DNA of 64,000 nt. Origin: Oceanobacillus jordanicus (GTDB taxonomy: Bacteria > Bacillota > Bacilli > Bacillales > Amphibacillaceae). Both the position numbers and the translations under genes were made by a program. The notes below the pieces were generated by a model that was given only the letters and a program-made list of their open reading frames with translations, was not told the DNA's origin and ran no database searches. Below are positions 1 to 9,450 of the stretch, piece by piece. The DNA lies in NCBI RefSeq assembly GCF_022095695.1, contig NZ_JAIFZM010000001.1:62001-126000 (forward strand), in the 5' to 3' direction. Position 1 is the stretch's first letter. Every line of letters begins with the position of its first letter.

Positions 1-3000
1 TAGACGTTCATCAATCATATCTTCAATTAGTGTTTGTTGTGGCTGACTGAAGGTGACTACTCCAATACTCTCATGTTGTTTTTCTGGGTCACTCAGTCGT
101 GAGAAGATGTCGTTGACTATCGCCTCTGCTTCATGCTTGTTTTGTTTGGTCTTCCCGCGGTCGTATACACCATGAACATTTTTAAATGATACTCTTGAGG
201 CCATATCGTCTGTCGATGGGAAGGTTACCAATTTATTTCCATAGAAATGATTGTTTGAAAAAGAAATTAAACTTTCATGTTCACTGCGATAATGCCACCT
301 CAAGTGTTTCTGCGGCAGCTGTACTGCAAGGCTGTCATCAAGAACGCTCTCCAGGTCCTGTAAATCAAAGTTATCCTCTTCCTGTTTTGTCCCAAAGAAG
401 CTCGTTGGAGGTAATTGTTTAGGATCACCAACCACGATGACATTCTTACCTCTACCCATCGCGCCTATTGCTTCGCTCGTTGATAACTGAGACGCCTCAT
501 CGAAAATGACCAAATCAAACTTAGGGAATGATGGATCCAGATATTGAGCAACAGATAATGGGCTCATCAGCATACAAGGTTTAATCTTAGGTAATAGATT
601 TTTAATCCTGTCAAATAATTGACGAATAGCAATACCGCGCCCCTTGCTTTTAATTGCCTTGGCCAGAATTCCTGGCTCAGAACTCTGGATGGTGTTATTC
701 ACTAAATCAGGTACACGGCTCATCAACTTAACGTACACTTCCAGTTTGGTCAGCTCACTAAGTTCATCATCAAAGGTATAAAATTTATCAAGCTTATTCT
801 CAAAACTTGCTTTCGAAAACTGGGACAGCTCTTCTCTTGCTGAGATTTCTCCGTCTATTCTGAGACGGTAGAACCCATATAAATATGAAGATAGCAGTTC
901 ATCATGATCCAGGCTGCCAGACAGATAAGGCTTCGTTACATTCTTCAACCCGAACTCTTCCGCCTCTTTAACAATGCTGGCCAGTTTACAGTTATCTTTT
1001 AGACCAGGTAACGCTTCAATCAGGAGAGCAGCTTTACCTCTGCTATAAGCAGCCCAGTTTGCTTGATTCGGCTCGTGCAGGTTTTCAGCAACTAATTCCT
1101 TCTCAACTTTATTCCAGTGACCCATTATTGACTCATAGCCTTCTGTATAACTATTCATTTGTTCTTTTGCCTGGGTAGTGGAAAGGTTCTGCTTATTGGC
1201 CTGTAGAATCTTAGCAAAATTAGCGAGCATTTCCTGTGATGGCTGCAACTCGTTGATAGAAGTTCGGACATCTTCCATCCACTTTACTGCTGCCTCTATC
1301 CCATTCCAATCCCCTTTTCCATCATTCCACAGATTAGAGAAGTGCTTTTTCATCAGATCTTCACTCTGAGTTAAAAACTCTTTCTTTTCCTGAATATCAC
1401 GGATTGCTGTAATTATGCTTTCCAATTTATCCGTTTCAATTTTATTTTTAGCTTTCAGAAACTTCTTAAGCTCCTTCTTAATCTTCCCTTTCTCCAGCTT
1501 TCCTTTAAGGAACCAGCTGTTCTCAGCTAATCTATAATCCTGTAGTAGGGTCTCCGCATTTATCTTTAAGATAGAGTTATCGAACCATTCATCGATTTTA
1601 CCGACAGCCTCATCGTGCTCTCTGCCTGTAGTAATGACTTCCGTGATTTCTGGTTTCATTCTATCAAACTGATCGACCCCAATAAGCTCGATCTGAACAT
1701 CCGGTATAGCTTGCAGTAAAGGAATTATTTTATAGAGGAAAAGGAACCAGCTATGATTTTTGAGCTCATATGTTATTCCCATTCCAGCTAAACTCTTGTC
1801 TAGCTCAAGAAGTTTGTCTGTATCAGCTAAGATGGAGGACAGCTCTTGCTTGACGGTATCCTGTAGGGCCAGTGAATAGTTCGTTTGTTTAATTCCCATC
1901 CATGGATTATCCGATACACGGCCACACGTCTCTCCGATAATTTCCAAATCCTCTATGGTTTGTTTGGTCCGTCGAAGTTTAACTTCATCCATTTCCATAA
2001 CTTTATCTCTGTCGAACTTTATCATTTCTTTAGGTTCTTCGAGAGTGGAATAGGTTTCAATCATTTCGAAACTACTTTGGCCAAGTAAAGTGGTTTGGTG
2101 AAGCTTCTGTACATACTTATTCAACGCTTTTTTTAGAACTTTAACTTCCTCGAACTTCTCAGTCCAGTTAGTACCTTTTACAGTTCGCTGCGCTTCAAAG
2201 GATCGCTCTAGTTGATTAAGAATATCTTTCTTCTGTCCCTTATTCGAGTAAACTTCCAGACAAAAGTCACCTAGACCAATAGAGGCCAGTCGATTTTGAA
2301 CAACATTTAACGCTGCCATTTTTTCCGCGACGAAAAGGACAGACTTTCCTGTTGCCAGCGCATGGGAAATCATGTTGGTGATCGTTTGCGACTTACCTGA
2401 GCCTGGAGGGCCATGCAGCACAAAACTGTTGTCTTCCCCGGTTGCCAAAATTGCCTCGGTCTGTGTACTGTCTGAGCTTAAAGGTGCATATAGCTTAGCT
2501 TCCTCATCTTCTTCTGTTGTCATGGAGCCTGAGAAAGAACCATCCTGTTTTCTAGTATAGCTTCCTTCCAGTAGGCTTTTAACCACCTTGTTTTTCTTCA
2601 GTTCATCTGAGTGATTGACAAGGTCATTCCACATAACAAATTTGGAGAAGGAAAATACACCAATGCTGGCGGATTCCTCTACATCCCAGTTCTTCATTTG
2701 CATAATGATTCGCCGCATGGTTGTCAGAACTTTCCTGACATCTGCCCCATGTTCATCTTTCGGTATGTTATAGAGCCTGGAAGCATCAATACCAAACGTC
2801 TGCCTCAGATATTCAATCAGAGAAATATTAATCTGTATCTCCTCGTCACGAGCTCGTATGAAGTAACCTTTTTTCGCCGATAGACGTACAAGGTCTACAG
2901 GAAGGAGTAGAATTGGCGCATAACGTTCCTGAGAATAAGATTTAGGGTCATACCATTTTAAAAAACCAAGAGCAATGAATAACGAATTAGCTCCTGTTTC

Positions 3001-4458
3001 CTCAAGTGTATTTTTAGCCTTTCTGTATAGCTTGACGAGTTCTTTCTCCAATTTCATCTCAGATAGAATCGACCTTAGCCTGTCATTTTTCATATCATCT
3101 GATAATATCTTACTGGTCAGTAATTCCTTTTGGTCTCTGAAATCTCTTACCTTATTGCGCCACTCGTTTGGTAAGGGTTCGATAAAGACCTTCTTGCCCA
3201 TGGACAGGATGTCCTCAATCTGATCTAGCTTGGAGGTGACGACAGGGATTCCCTGTGTATGAATGCGGTAATTCAATAGGTTGTTGCGCAAACTCATATC
3301 AATTAATTTATTTTGCCAATAGGTAATCTTATCTTCATGCTCGCTTCTTTGATCTGGTAATTGCTCATCTACCTTAATGATTTCTACCTTTTCAAAAGCA
3401 AAGTTATTGTTGATCCGTACAGGTTCATCCGGCTGAACAGCAACCTGGATGCTAGCCCCCATGCTGGTTTTCAGGGAGAGAGGTTTTATTTGACCGATTC
3501 TACTTCTATGCACGTCCACAAAAAAGTCGAAGTAGTCCGGTTTATTTAAACTACTTTCTGCTGATTGAATAGCACTATTAAAGGTGGATTTCTCATTGGT
3601 TAGGAGAGTAGATTCCACAGCAACAATATCATTAATGCCGCCAGCCATACTCTTGGTTAGTACACTTTTGTCATCCTGATAACTCTCTGGGGAAGCATAT
3701 TCTTTTAACCAGAAAGCTGGATAGGCATGCCCACGGAAAAATACGATGAGCGGATGAATCCCAATTGCTTCTGCACAAGCCGCATATAATAGCGTTAAGT
3801 CTAGACAGGTACCCAGTTTGTGTTCTTTTATCACATCAGGAAAACGAATTTTCTGTCCCTGTGCCTCAAAGCTCGCAGGAGGGTTGGCATATGTAATCAT
3901 CTGAGCTTGAATAGCGGAATAGATGGCGGACAGTTGTGCAATAATGCGGTTGGGATCACCACTTTGATATCCATCCATTGCATTATTGTCGGTTTTTGTC
4001 TCCATAATTCTGGACGCCTGTTTAATAATCTCCATCACAAACGGCCGATTTGGAGTGATAAAGCTTGAGATAATCTCTGGGATTACGTTGGAGCCCGGCC
4101 ACGAATCGAATGATAGAATATCAACAGGTAAACTTTTATCGTAAGCTTCCTTCTCGCCGATTAAAACTCTAATGCTAAAATACCCGGTCATGCTCTCTTC
4201 CAGGCTACTAAGGTACTCTGCTGATAATTGGATATCTGGATGCAGTTCAATAGATTCTTCAGGATTTAATGCATCAAGGTGAATTGTTTTGGATTCGAAA
4301 AACGAAGGGTTTGAAGATAGTTCTATCTTAATATCATTGTGTTCTGCTTCACTAGTATTCTCAATGGCCAATCGTTTAATAAATGGTACATGATTCTGTT
4401 GAAGGGCAAAGCTAACTCTCTCGTCATATTCATACTCACAAGCTATAATTCTTTCCAC
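1..4458 (-). CDS. Large DUF4011-type superfamily 1 helicase (3' end outside window)
   Basis: This frame is open for 1486 codons to the window edge, so the C-terminus is missing. The start is GTG at 4458, with an AAGGGGG-type RBS just upstream. Visible domains in order: an N-terminal region; a transglutaminase-like segment near residues 215-250 (GTCLDLTLLYAACAEAIG, then GHAY); the DUF4011 signature W..KLIDMSLRNNLLNYR near residue 385; Walker A GPPGSGKSQT near 686; a long helical insertion; then Walker B DEASQ near 1320, GDPKQLPP and the helicase motif WHYRSEHESL. These define a Upf1/RecD-like SF1 NTPase acting on nucleic acid. Complete family members often end in DUF3320, which would lie outside. 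Related SF1 helicases occur in some anti-phage systems, but no defence partner is visible here, so that role is only a possibility. Confidence 0.9.
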   Translation of the reverse strand, partial: MERIIACEYEYDERVSFALQQNHVPFIKRLAIENTSEAEHNDIKIELSSNPSFFESKTIHLDALNPEESIELHPDIQLSAEYLSSLEESMTGYFSIRVLIGEKEAYDKSLPVDILSFDSWPGSNVIPEIISSFITPNRPFVMEIIKQASRIMETKTDNNAMDGYQSGDPNRIIAQLSAIYSAIQAQMITYANPPASFEAQGQKIRFPDVIKEHKLGTCLDLTLLYAACAEAIGIHPLIVFFRGHAYPAFWLKEYASPESYQDDKSVLTKSMAGGINDIVAVESTLLTNEKSTFNSAIQSAESSLNKPDYFDFFVDVHRSRIGQIKPLSLKTSMGASIQVAVQPDEPVRINNNFAFEKVEIIKVDEQLPDQRSEHEDKITYWQNKLIDMSLRNNLLNYRIHTQGIPVVTSKLDQIEDILSMGKKVFIEPLPNEWRNKVRDFRDQKELLTSKILSDDMKNDRLRSILSEMKLEKELVKLYRKAKNTLEETGANSLFIALGFLKWYDPKSYSQERYAPILLLPVDLVRLSAKKGYFIRARDEEIQINISLIEYLRQTFGIDASRLYNIPKDEHGADVRKVLTTMRRIIMQMKNWDVEESASIGVFSFSKFVMWNDLVNHSDELKKNKVVKSLLEGSYTRKQDGSFSGSMTTEEDEEAKLYAPLSSDSTQTEAILATGEDNSFVLHGPPGSGKSQTITNMISHALATGKSVLFVAEKMAALNVVQNRLASIGLGDFCLEVYSNKGQKKDILNQLERSFEAQRTVKGTNWTEKFEEVKVLKKALNKYVQKLHQTTLLGQSSFEMIETYSTLEEPKEMIKFDRDKVMEMDEVKLRRTKQTIEDLEIIGETCGRVSDNPWMGIKQTNYSLALQDTVKQELSSILADTDKLLELDKSLAGMGITYELKNHSWFLFLYKIIPLLQAIPDVQIELIGVDQFDRMKPEITEVITTGREHDEAVGKIDEWFDNSILKINAETLLQDYRLAENSWFLKGKLEKGKIKKELKKFLKAKNKIETDKLESIITAIRDIQEKKEFLTQSEDLMKKHFSNLWNDGKGDWNGIEAAVKWMEDVRTSINELQPSQEMLANFAKILQANKQNLSTTQAKEQMNSYTEGYESIMGHWNKVEKELVAENLHEPNQANWAAYSRGKAALLIEALPGLKDNCKLASIVKEAEEFGLKNVTKPYLSGSLDHDELLSSYLYGFYRLRIDGEISAREELSQFSKASFENKLDKFYTFDDELSELTKLEVYVKLMSRVPDLVNNTIQSSEPGILAKAIKSKGRGIAIRQLFDRIKNLLPKIKPCMLMSPLSVAQYLDPSFPKFDLVIFDEASQLSTSEAIGAMGRGKNVIVVGDPKQLPPTSFFGTKQEEDNFDLQDLESVLDDSLAVQLPQKHLRWHYRSEHESLISFSNNHFYGNKLVTFPSTDDMASRVSFKNVHGVYDRGKTKQNKHEAEAIVNDIFSRLSDPEKQHESIGVVTFSQPQQTLIEDMIDERL

Positions 4459-4708
4459 AGTCTTACCCCCTTTTAGGCTACTCCTATTTTATTAGGTCCA
4501 TGTTACTATTATAACAACTTATCATTATCCTTTGTTACATAAAATGTAGAAAATTGTAAAAAGGATTGTTGTTTTGTGGAATAGGAAGTAGGGAGAAATA
4601 ATGGGTAGGCTACAAAACCAAAGGGTTGTATTAAGGGTGATTACTACCTAAACAGCGGAATTAGAAGATCCGGAAGAGATAAAATACGGGTAGACCAAGC
4701 GACAGAAT

Positions 4709-5417
4709 ATGTCAATCTTGATTAGCTTTGCCAGTAGTCTAAAGCGGATTTGCTTCAACAGAAGAGGGGAGTCTTATCACTCAGGAAGAGTAATGAATCT
4801 GCTAGTGAAAATGGAGAAGGAGAAGAAAAGAAAGAAGTTGTCGCAGGTTTTGCAGTTAATAGGTATGAACAGTAGCTATGTGAAGAAATTGTACTAATTT
4901 TGGAATAAAAAGGCTATGAATTGACGGTGAAAGTTCTCTAGCAAAATATGCGAGTAAACCACGCAATGAAAGAGGGAGCAATTGATGCAAGTCAAGTGTT
5001 TTCCAAAGTACAGCATACATGGAAGGGATTAATGATGAGTTAGATTTGGCTATTACAGGAATTGCCTTTTCACTAACTGCACCAATAGGATTATATACTG
5101 TTAACCATGATTCATTAGATGCAGTACAAGACGGTAATACCGTTGCACTTTCAAATGATCCTGACAATCAAGAACGTGCAATACGTATTTTAGAAGAACT
5201 GGTTTGGGAAGAGCGCCGAGCCATTGTTTCTATCCACGGAGAAGATGAGATAGCCAATGGGCACATTAAAAAGCAATATATAAAATCCCCTGAAATTGAA
5301 GACTATGTTTATTCCAATGAAACGTTGGTGGATTTATCTTACTTGAAGCCGTTATTTGAACAATTATTCAAAGTGAAACGATTTCTAAAGATATATAACC
5401 ACGAAAAAATGCCATAA
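4709..5417 (+). pseudogene. Decayed MetQ/NlpA-type substrate-binding lipoprotein
   Basis: Between about 4800 and 5030 one frame resembles MetQ (KKEVVAGFAVNRYEQ, KGYELTVKV, VNHAMKEGAIDAS) but has at least three in-frame stops. The match then shifts frame and continues from 5019 to the stop at 5417 (GLYTVNHDSLDAVQDG, LSNDPDNQERAIRILEE). A central piece seems deleted after the RILEE block, because the C-terminal part follows too soon. Intact homologues are about 270 to 290 residues and bind methionine or related substrates for an ABC importer. No MetN or MetI gene lies nearby and I see no S-box riboswitch upstream. The gene is a relic. Confidence 0.7.
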
Positions 5418-5447
5418 AAACAACAACAACTAGTTTTTATGGCATTT
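5407..5447 (+). terminator. Hairpin at end of the metQ relic
   Basis: A 15-bp perfect inverted repeat (AAATGCCATAAAAAC and its complement) spans the relic's stop codon, with an 11-base loop. It is probably the original terminator and survives although the gene has decayed. Confidence 0.6.
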
Positions 5448-5528
5448 GATGTATGGAAAAATATTGCATAACTGTTTTGTTACCTCTTAAGCTAGATACT
5501 TGCTTAAAGCTCAAACCGGCAAAACGAT

Positions 5529-6560
5529 TTAAAACTTCTCCTCAATAAATTCAAGTATTTCCTTCTCTTCTTGTTCCGTAACAGAATACTGCTGCTCCAA
5601 TTCTTCCAAGTATTCTCCAGCCTTTTTCAGTTCTACAACGCCTTTTTTCATATACGATTTGTAATTGTCATTTACTTTGTTAATTTCATCCGCATATTTT
5701 TCATCAGTTCCAGGTGTAACGGCCCCTTCGTATAAATCAATGACTTCTTCGTTCTCCTTTGTTGGAAAAAATTCATGGGGGTCCGTGCTGTCAAAGAGAC
5801 AAAAATGTAAATCTGGAACCAACACCATATCAAGACTGTTTGGATCGAAACTACAATGATAAATCTCCGTATCATAACCATGTTCTATACAAGCACTTAC
5901 TACTTTCTTCATAAAGGTAGATTTGCCTGTTCCAGCACGCCCTTTTACATAAAAGACACGGGAGAGGTTTTCCGTAATATGGGGGATGACATTGACAGGG
6001 CCATCCACGGTTGTCGTACCAAAAAGGCGATGGTATTCATGGGCATCACGGGTCTTCTTTGGCTGCCCTTGTAATCTTTCTTGAATAAATCTATCTGTCA
6101 TTTCATCTGCCTTTTCAAAATGCATCTCTTTAATATAGATTTCTTCCAGGTCATCATGGATGCGTAATCCTGTTTCAAAATCTTTATATGCCTTTTCGGT
6201 GTGATGCTTGAAGTTTTCATTTTGAATGGTGTTTTTTACCGAGGGCTTCTGTGTAAAGTTCCTTAAATCCAGTTCGATAACCCCATCCATATCACTTGGC
6301 ACAATGGAATCATTTAAAAATGCGATCCCTTTTTCACGAATAACAACACCATCCAAGTAATCCTCACCTAACGCACTCTTCAACACTTCCACTGCATTAG
6401 TAGATTCATATTTTAGAACCAATTGACGGAGAATCTTTGCTTTTACCTTTTGGGAAGGGTGTTTTAGACTAATGACTTGCTGCAAGCCCTCTACATTGGA
6501 AGGTAGTAAGTTCAGAAATCCCTTGGCTGTATTGGCCGTTACATAATAATAATTTTTCAA
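5529..6560 (-). CDS. PRK06851-type P-loop ATPase
   Basis: The protein has 343 residues from a TTG start at 6560 with an AAGGAAG-type RBS upstream. A Walker A motif, GRAGTGKST, lies near residue 210 after an N-terminal half without an obvious P-loop. The C-terminal 60 residues are charged and probably helical (YLEELEQQYSVTEQEEKE). Overall it resembles the PRK06851 family of predicted nucleotide-binding proteins of Bacilli, whose biochemical role is unknown. It is monocistronic, so context gives no clue. Confidence 0.75.
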   Translation of the reverse strand: MKNYYYVTANTAKGFLNLLPSNVEGLQQVISLKHPSQKVKAKILRQLVLKYESTNAVEVLKSALGEDYLDGVVIREKGIAFLNDSIVPSDMDGVIELDLRNFTQKPSVKNTIQNENFKHHTEKAYKDFETGLRIHDDLEEIYIKEMHFEKADEMTDRFIQERLQGQPKKTRDAHEYHRLFGTTTVDGPVNVIPHITENLSRVFYVKGRAGTGKSTFMKKVVSACIEHGYDTEIYHCSFDPNSLDMVLVPDLHFCLFDSTDPHEFFPTKENEEVIDLYEGAVTPGTDEKYADEINKVNDNYKSYMKKGVVELKKAGEYLEELEQQYSVTEQEEKEILEFIEEKF

Positions 6561-6728
6561 GGAGTCACTTCCTTAATGGATTAAATTTTGTGTTTCACTT
6601 AATCAGTCTCATTTTAAATAGCCTATGCCCAATCTGTCTTTTGGGTGAATGTAATGCTTTTTATTATAATGATGAATTGACCAATGAATTAAATAAGTCT
6701 TACTAGCATCCTCTTCCTCAAAGCATTT

Positions 6729-6757
6729 TTGGCTTAGAGGTATAAAACGTGTATAAT
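6729..6757 (+). promoter_or_regulatory. Sigma-A promoter of the DUF956 gene
   Basis: TTGGCT at 6729-6734 and TATAAT at 6752-6757 are 17 bp apart, about 35 bp upstream of the DUF956 start codon. Confidence 0.6.
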
Positions 6758-6792
6758 GATTTTTAGTAATAGAAAGAAATGAGGTAGGTCAA

Positions 6793-7164
6793 ATGGTCCA
6801 ATCTATCAACACAAAAGTTGATTTAGTTATTAATGGAACCTCACATATAAGAATGACTGATTATGGTAAGATCATGATTGGTGATAAAGGGTTTGAATTC
6901 TACAACACTCGTGATGCTCGGAAGTTTATTCAAATTCCGTGGGAAGAAGTGGATTCTGTGATCGCTTCTGTTATGTTTAAAGGAAAGTGGATCCCGCGTT
7001 ATGCAATTAAAACAAAAAGTGACGGGACATATACCTTTTCTTCAAAGGATCCAAAGAAAGTGTTGCGAACCATTCGGGAGTACGTGGACGAGGATCGCTT
7101 GGTTCAATCATTAGGTTTCTTTGATGTTATAAAACGTGGGTTTAAAGGGAGATTTAATAAGTAG
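6793..7164 (+). CDS. manO: DUF956 family protein (ManO-like)
   Basis: A 123-residue protein matching the DUF956 family along its length (SHIRMTDYGKIMIGDKGFEFYN, IQIPWEEVDSVIASVMF). In lactobacilli and streptococci this gene usually ends the mannose PTS operon and is called manO. Here it precedes the PTS genes, about 460 bases upstream, with its own promoter. Its molecular role is not established; association with Man-PTS control is inferred from family context and from this neighbourhood. Confidence 0.85.
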   Translation: MVQSINTKVDLVINGTSHIRMTDYGKIMIGDKGFEFYNTRDARKFIQIPWEEVDSVIASVMFKGKWIPRYAIKTKSDGTYTFSSKDPKKVLRTIREYVDEDRLVQSLGFFDVIKRGFKGRFNK

Positions 7165-7275
7165 TCATTTTACTAGATGTGGAAGAACGATTCTATTTTT
7201 GTAGGAGCATTTGACTATGCCGTTAAATAGGATTCGTAGTGAAAAGGAACTGCGTTAAAAATAATAACTTACTTC

Positions 7276-7304
7276 TTGAAATGGGTAAAATGGAGTGCTA
7301 TAAT
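7276..7304 (+). promoter_or_regulatory. Sigma-A promoter of the mannose-family PTS operon
   Basis: TTGAAA at 7276-7281 and TATAAT at 7299-7304 are separated by exactly 17 bp. The start codon lies about 310 bases downstream, leaving a long untranslated leader with an antitermination structure. Confidence 0.65.
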
Positions 7305-7355
7305 ACTCTTAGATAAACTCATTAAAGTATTAATATACTTATTATTTGAGGTATA

Positions 7356-7370
7356 ATTGAAGCGTTTGCA
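7356..7370 (+). promoter_or_regulatory. cre-like CcpA site in the PTS leader
   Basis: ATTGAAGCGTTTGCA matches the cre consensus WTGNAANCGNWNNCW with one mismatch. It lies about 45 bp downstream of the predicted transcription start, so bound CcpA would act as a roadblock. A second TATAAT at 7352-7357 lacks a convincing -35. Confidence 0.45.
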
Positions 7371-7401
7371 ACTAAAACTTAATAGCCATCGTATATTTTT
7401 T

Positions 7402-7522
7402 ACGTGTTACTGATTCGATCAGGCATGAGTGAAAAGTATTGATTAAACACGAAGAACTAGGGTCCTACTATACCTCTACCTTCCTTTAATCTACTTTTTA
7501 CTTATGTCTTTTTTATTTTTTT
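7402..7522 (+). promoter_or_regulatory. GlcT/LicT-type RAT antiterminator overlapping a terminator
   Basis: Bases 7402-7430 contain GTTACTGATTCGATCAGGCA, very close to ribonucleic antiterminator (RAT) sites of BglG-family proteins and, from memory, to the Bacillus ptsG leader bound by GlcT. The 3' part of the RAT, 7422-7438, pairs over 17 bp (three G-U pairs) with 7492-7508. Bases 7441-7447 pair with 7485-7491 inside that stem. A T-rich tract follows at 7509-7522. RAT and terminator share bases and so exclude each other. No antiterminator gene is in the window. Confidence 0.75.
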
Positions 7523-7621
7523 GTTTCTAATGTAATCGTTTTAGTTGAGCTGGGAAATAATACACTTTAGGAGTTTATCATATTCAAGATTTAACAGATC
7601 AAATTAATAGGAGGTAAAGTG

Positions 7622-8590
7622 ATGGTAGGAATTGTCATTGCTAGTCACGGCGAATTTGCCACTGGTATCTTGCAATCTGGAGCGATGATCTTTGGAGAAC
7701 AAGAAAATGTAAAAGCTGTTACATTGATGCCAAGCGAAGGGCCTAATGACGTAAAGGCAAAAATGAAAGAAGCAATCTCCTCTTTTGACAATCAAGACGA
7801 AGTATTATTCTTAATTGATCTTTGGGGTGGAACTCCTTTCAACCAAGCCAGCAGCTTGATTGATGAACAAGAGGGTAAATGGGCGATCGTTACTGGTTTA
7901 AATTTAGCAATGGTCATCGAATCTTATGCAGCGCGCATGTCTAAGGACACAGCGTATGAGGTTGCTGAACAGATTCTGGGAACAGCTAAAGAAGCAGTTA
8001 AAATAAAACCTGAAGAGTTGGAACCAGCGGATACCGCGAAGGCTGATGCCGGACCAGCTAGTACAGGCGCTCCTGGTACATTTGACTACGTGTTAGCGCG
8101 TATTGACACGCGTTTGTTGCATGGACAAGTAGCAACAGCCTGGACAAAGAATACACAGCCTACGCGAATTATTGTCGTATCCGATGTGGTAGCAGAGGAT
8201 GAACTTCGTAAGAAATTGATCCAGCAGGCGGCTCCATCAGGTGTTAAGGCTCATGTTGTGCCAATTAAAAAAATGGTCGAGCTTGCAAAGGATGATCAGC
8301 ACTTTGGTGGTCAGCGCGCGTTACTGCTTTTCGAAAACCCGCAGGATGTGCTTAGAGCAGTGGAAGGCGGCGTTCCATTAGAAACCATTAATGTTGGTTC
8401 GATGTCCCACTCACCTGGTAAAGTACAGCCGAATAAAGTATTGGCTTTTGATCAAAATGATATCGATACGTTCCGCAAATTAAAAGAGTTTGGCGTGGAC
8501 TTTGATGTACGTAAAGTTCCAGCTGATCAATATGGCAACATGGATGAAATTCTAAGAAGAGCTCAAGCAGAGTTAGATAAACAGAGATAA
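7622..8590 (+). CDS. manX: Mannose-family PTS EIIAB component
   Basis: The protein fuses an EIIA domain (residues 1-130; VIASHGEFATGIL carries the phosphorylated His) to an EIIB domain (about 155-322; RIDTRLLHGQV carries its active His) through an Ala/Pro-rich linker. It passes phosphate from HPr to sugar entering through EIIC/EIID. I take ATG 7622, 7 nt after AGGAGG; GTG 7619 is too close to it. It is the first gene of a three-gene operon. Man-family transporters take glucose, mannose or fructose, and the GlcT-like leader hints at glucose. Firmicute names for this gene include manL. Confidence 0.92.
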   Translation: MVGIVIASHGEFATGILQSGAMIFGEQENVKAVTLMPSEGPNDVKAKMKEAISSFDNQDEVLFLIDLWGGTPFNQASSLIDEQEGKWAIVTGLNLAMVIESYAARMSKDTAYEVAEQILGTAKEAVKIKPEELEPADTAKADAGPASTGAPGTFDYVLARIDTRLLHGQVATAWTKNTQPTRIIVVSDVVAEDELRKKLIQQAAPSGVKAHVVPIKKMVELAKDDQHFGGQRALLLFENPQDVLRAVEGGVPLETINVGSMSHSPGKVQPNKVLAFDQNDIDTFRKLKEFGVDFDVRKVPADQYGNMDEILRRAQAELDKQR

Positions 8591-8625
8591 TTTTAATTAC
8601 CAGACAAAAAGGAGGATGAATAATC

Positions 8626-9432
8626 ATGGATTTGACTATTATTCAGATAATACTCGTTATTATCGTAGCATTCTTAGCTGGTGTGGAAGGAATTTTGGAT
8701 GAATTCCACTTCCATCAGCCAATTATTGCTTGTACGTTAATCGGTTTAGTTACAGGAGAATTAATACCATGTCTTATCTTAGGTGGTACCCTTCAATTGA
8801 TTGCTTTAGGTTGGGCAAACATTGGGGCTGCCGTAGCACCGGATGCTGCATTAGCATCGGTCGCATCAGCAATTATTTTAGTTTTAGGTGGACAAGGGGA
8901 ATCTGGTGTTTCCTCAGCAATCGCGATTGCAGTACCACTTGCAGTAGCTGGATTACTATTGACAATTATTGTTCGTACGATTGCAACAGCGTTTGTCCAC
9001 TTTATGGATGCCGCAGCGAAAGAGGGTAACTTCCGAAAAGTAGAAATGTGGCATATTATCGCGATCATTATGCAAGGTTTGCGTATTGCTATTCCTGCTG
9101 CATTAATTGTAGCAATTGGTGCAGGTCCGGTGAGAGACTTGCTCGAATCAATGCCTGCTTGGTTGACAGACGGCATAGCAGTCGGTGGCGGAATGGTAGT
9201 AGCGGTTGGTTTTGCGATGGTTATTAACATGATGGCAACAAGAGAAGTATGGCCTTTCTTGGCAATTGGTTTCGTAGTAGCAACAATTCCATCTCTTACG
9301 CTTTTAGGTCTTGGTGGTATTGGTGTAGCACTTGCACTTATTTATATTGCATTATCAAAACAAGGTGGCTCTGGTAATGGCGGAGGCGGTAATACTGGTG
9401 ATCCGTTAGGCGACATTATTGATAACTACTAA
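8626..9432 (+). CDS. manY: Mannose-family PTS EIIC permease
   Basis: A 268-residue polytopic membrane protein typical of ManY/ManM: an N-terminal GVEGILDEFHFHQPI segment, then GTLQLIALGWANIGAAVAPD, with hydrophobic helices throughout. It ends in a Gly-rich hydrophilic tail (GGSGNGGGGNTG), common in Firmicute homologues. With EIID it forms the sugar translocation channel in the cytoplasmic membrane. The RBS is AAGGAGG, and the gene starts 35 bases after EIIAB. Confidence 0.92.
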   Translation: MDLTIIQIILVIIVAFLAGVEGILDEFHFHQPIIACTLIGLVTGELIPCLILGGTLQLIALGWANIGAAVAPDAALASVASAIILVLGGQGESGVSSAIAIAVPLAVAGLLLTIIVRTIATAFVHFMDAAAKEGNFRKVEMWHIIAIIMQGLRIAIPAALIVAIGAGPVRDLLESMPAWLTDGIAVGGGMVVAVGFAMVINMMATREVWPFLAIGFVVATIPSLTLLGLGGIGVALALIYIALSKQGGSGNGGGGNTGDPLGDIIDNY

Positions 9433-9450
9433 AAGGAGGAGGCTTAAAAA

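Noticed and set aside
4459-4708. S-box (SAM) riboswitch upstream of the metQ relic
   Set aside because: I could not find the conserved S-box core or a terminator arrangement; the region is AT-rich and featureless apart from possible promoter elements for the helicase.
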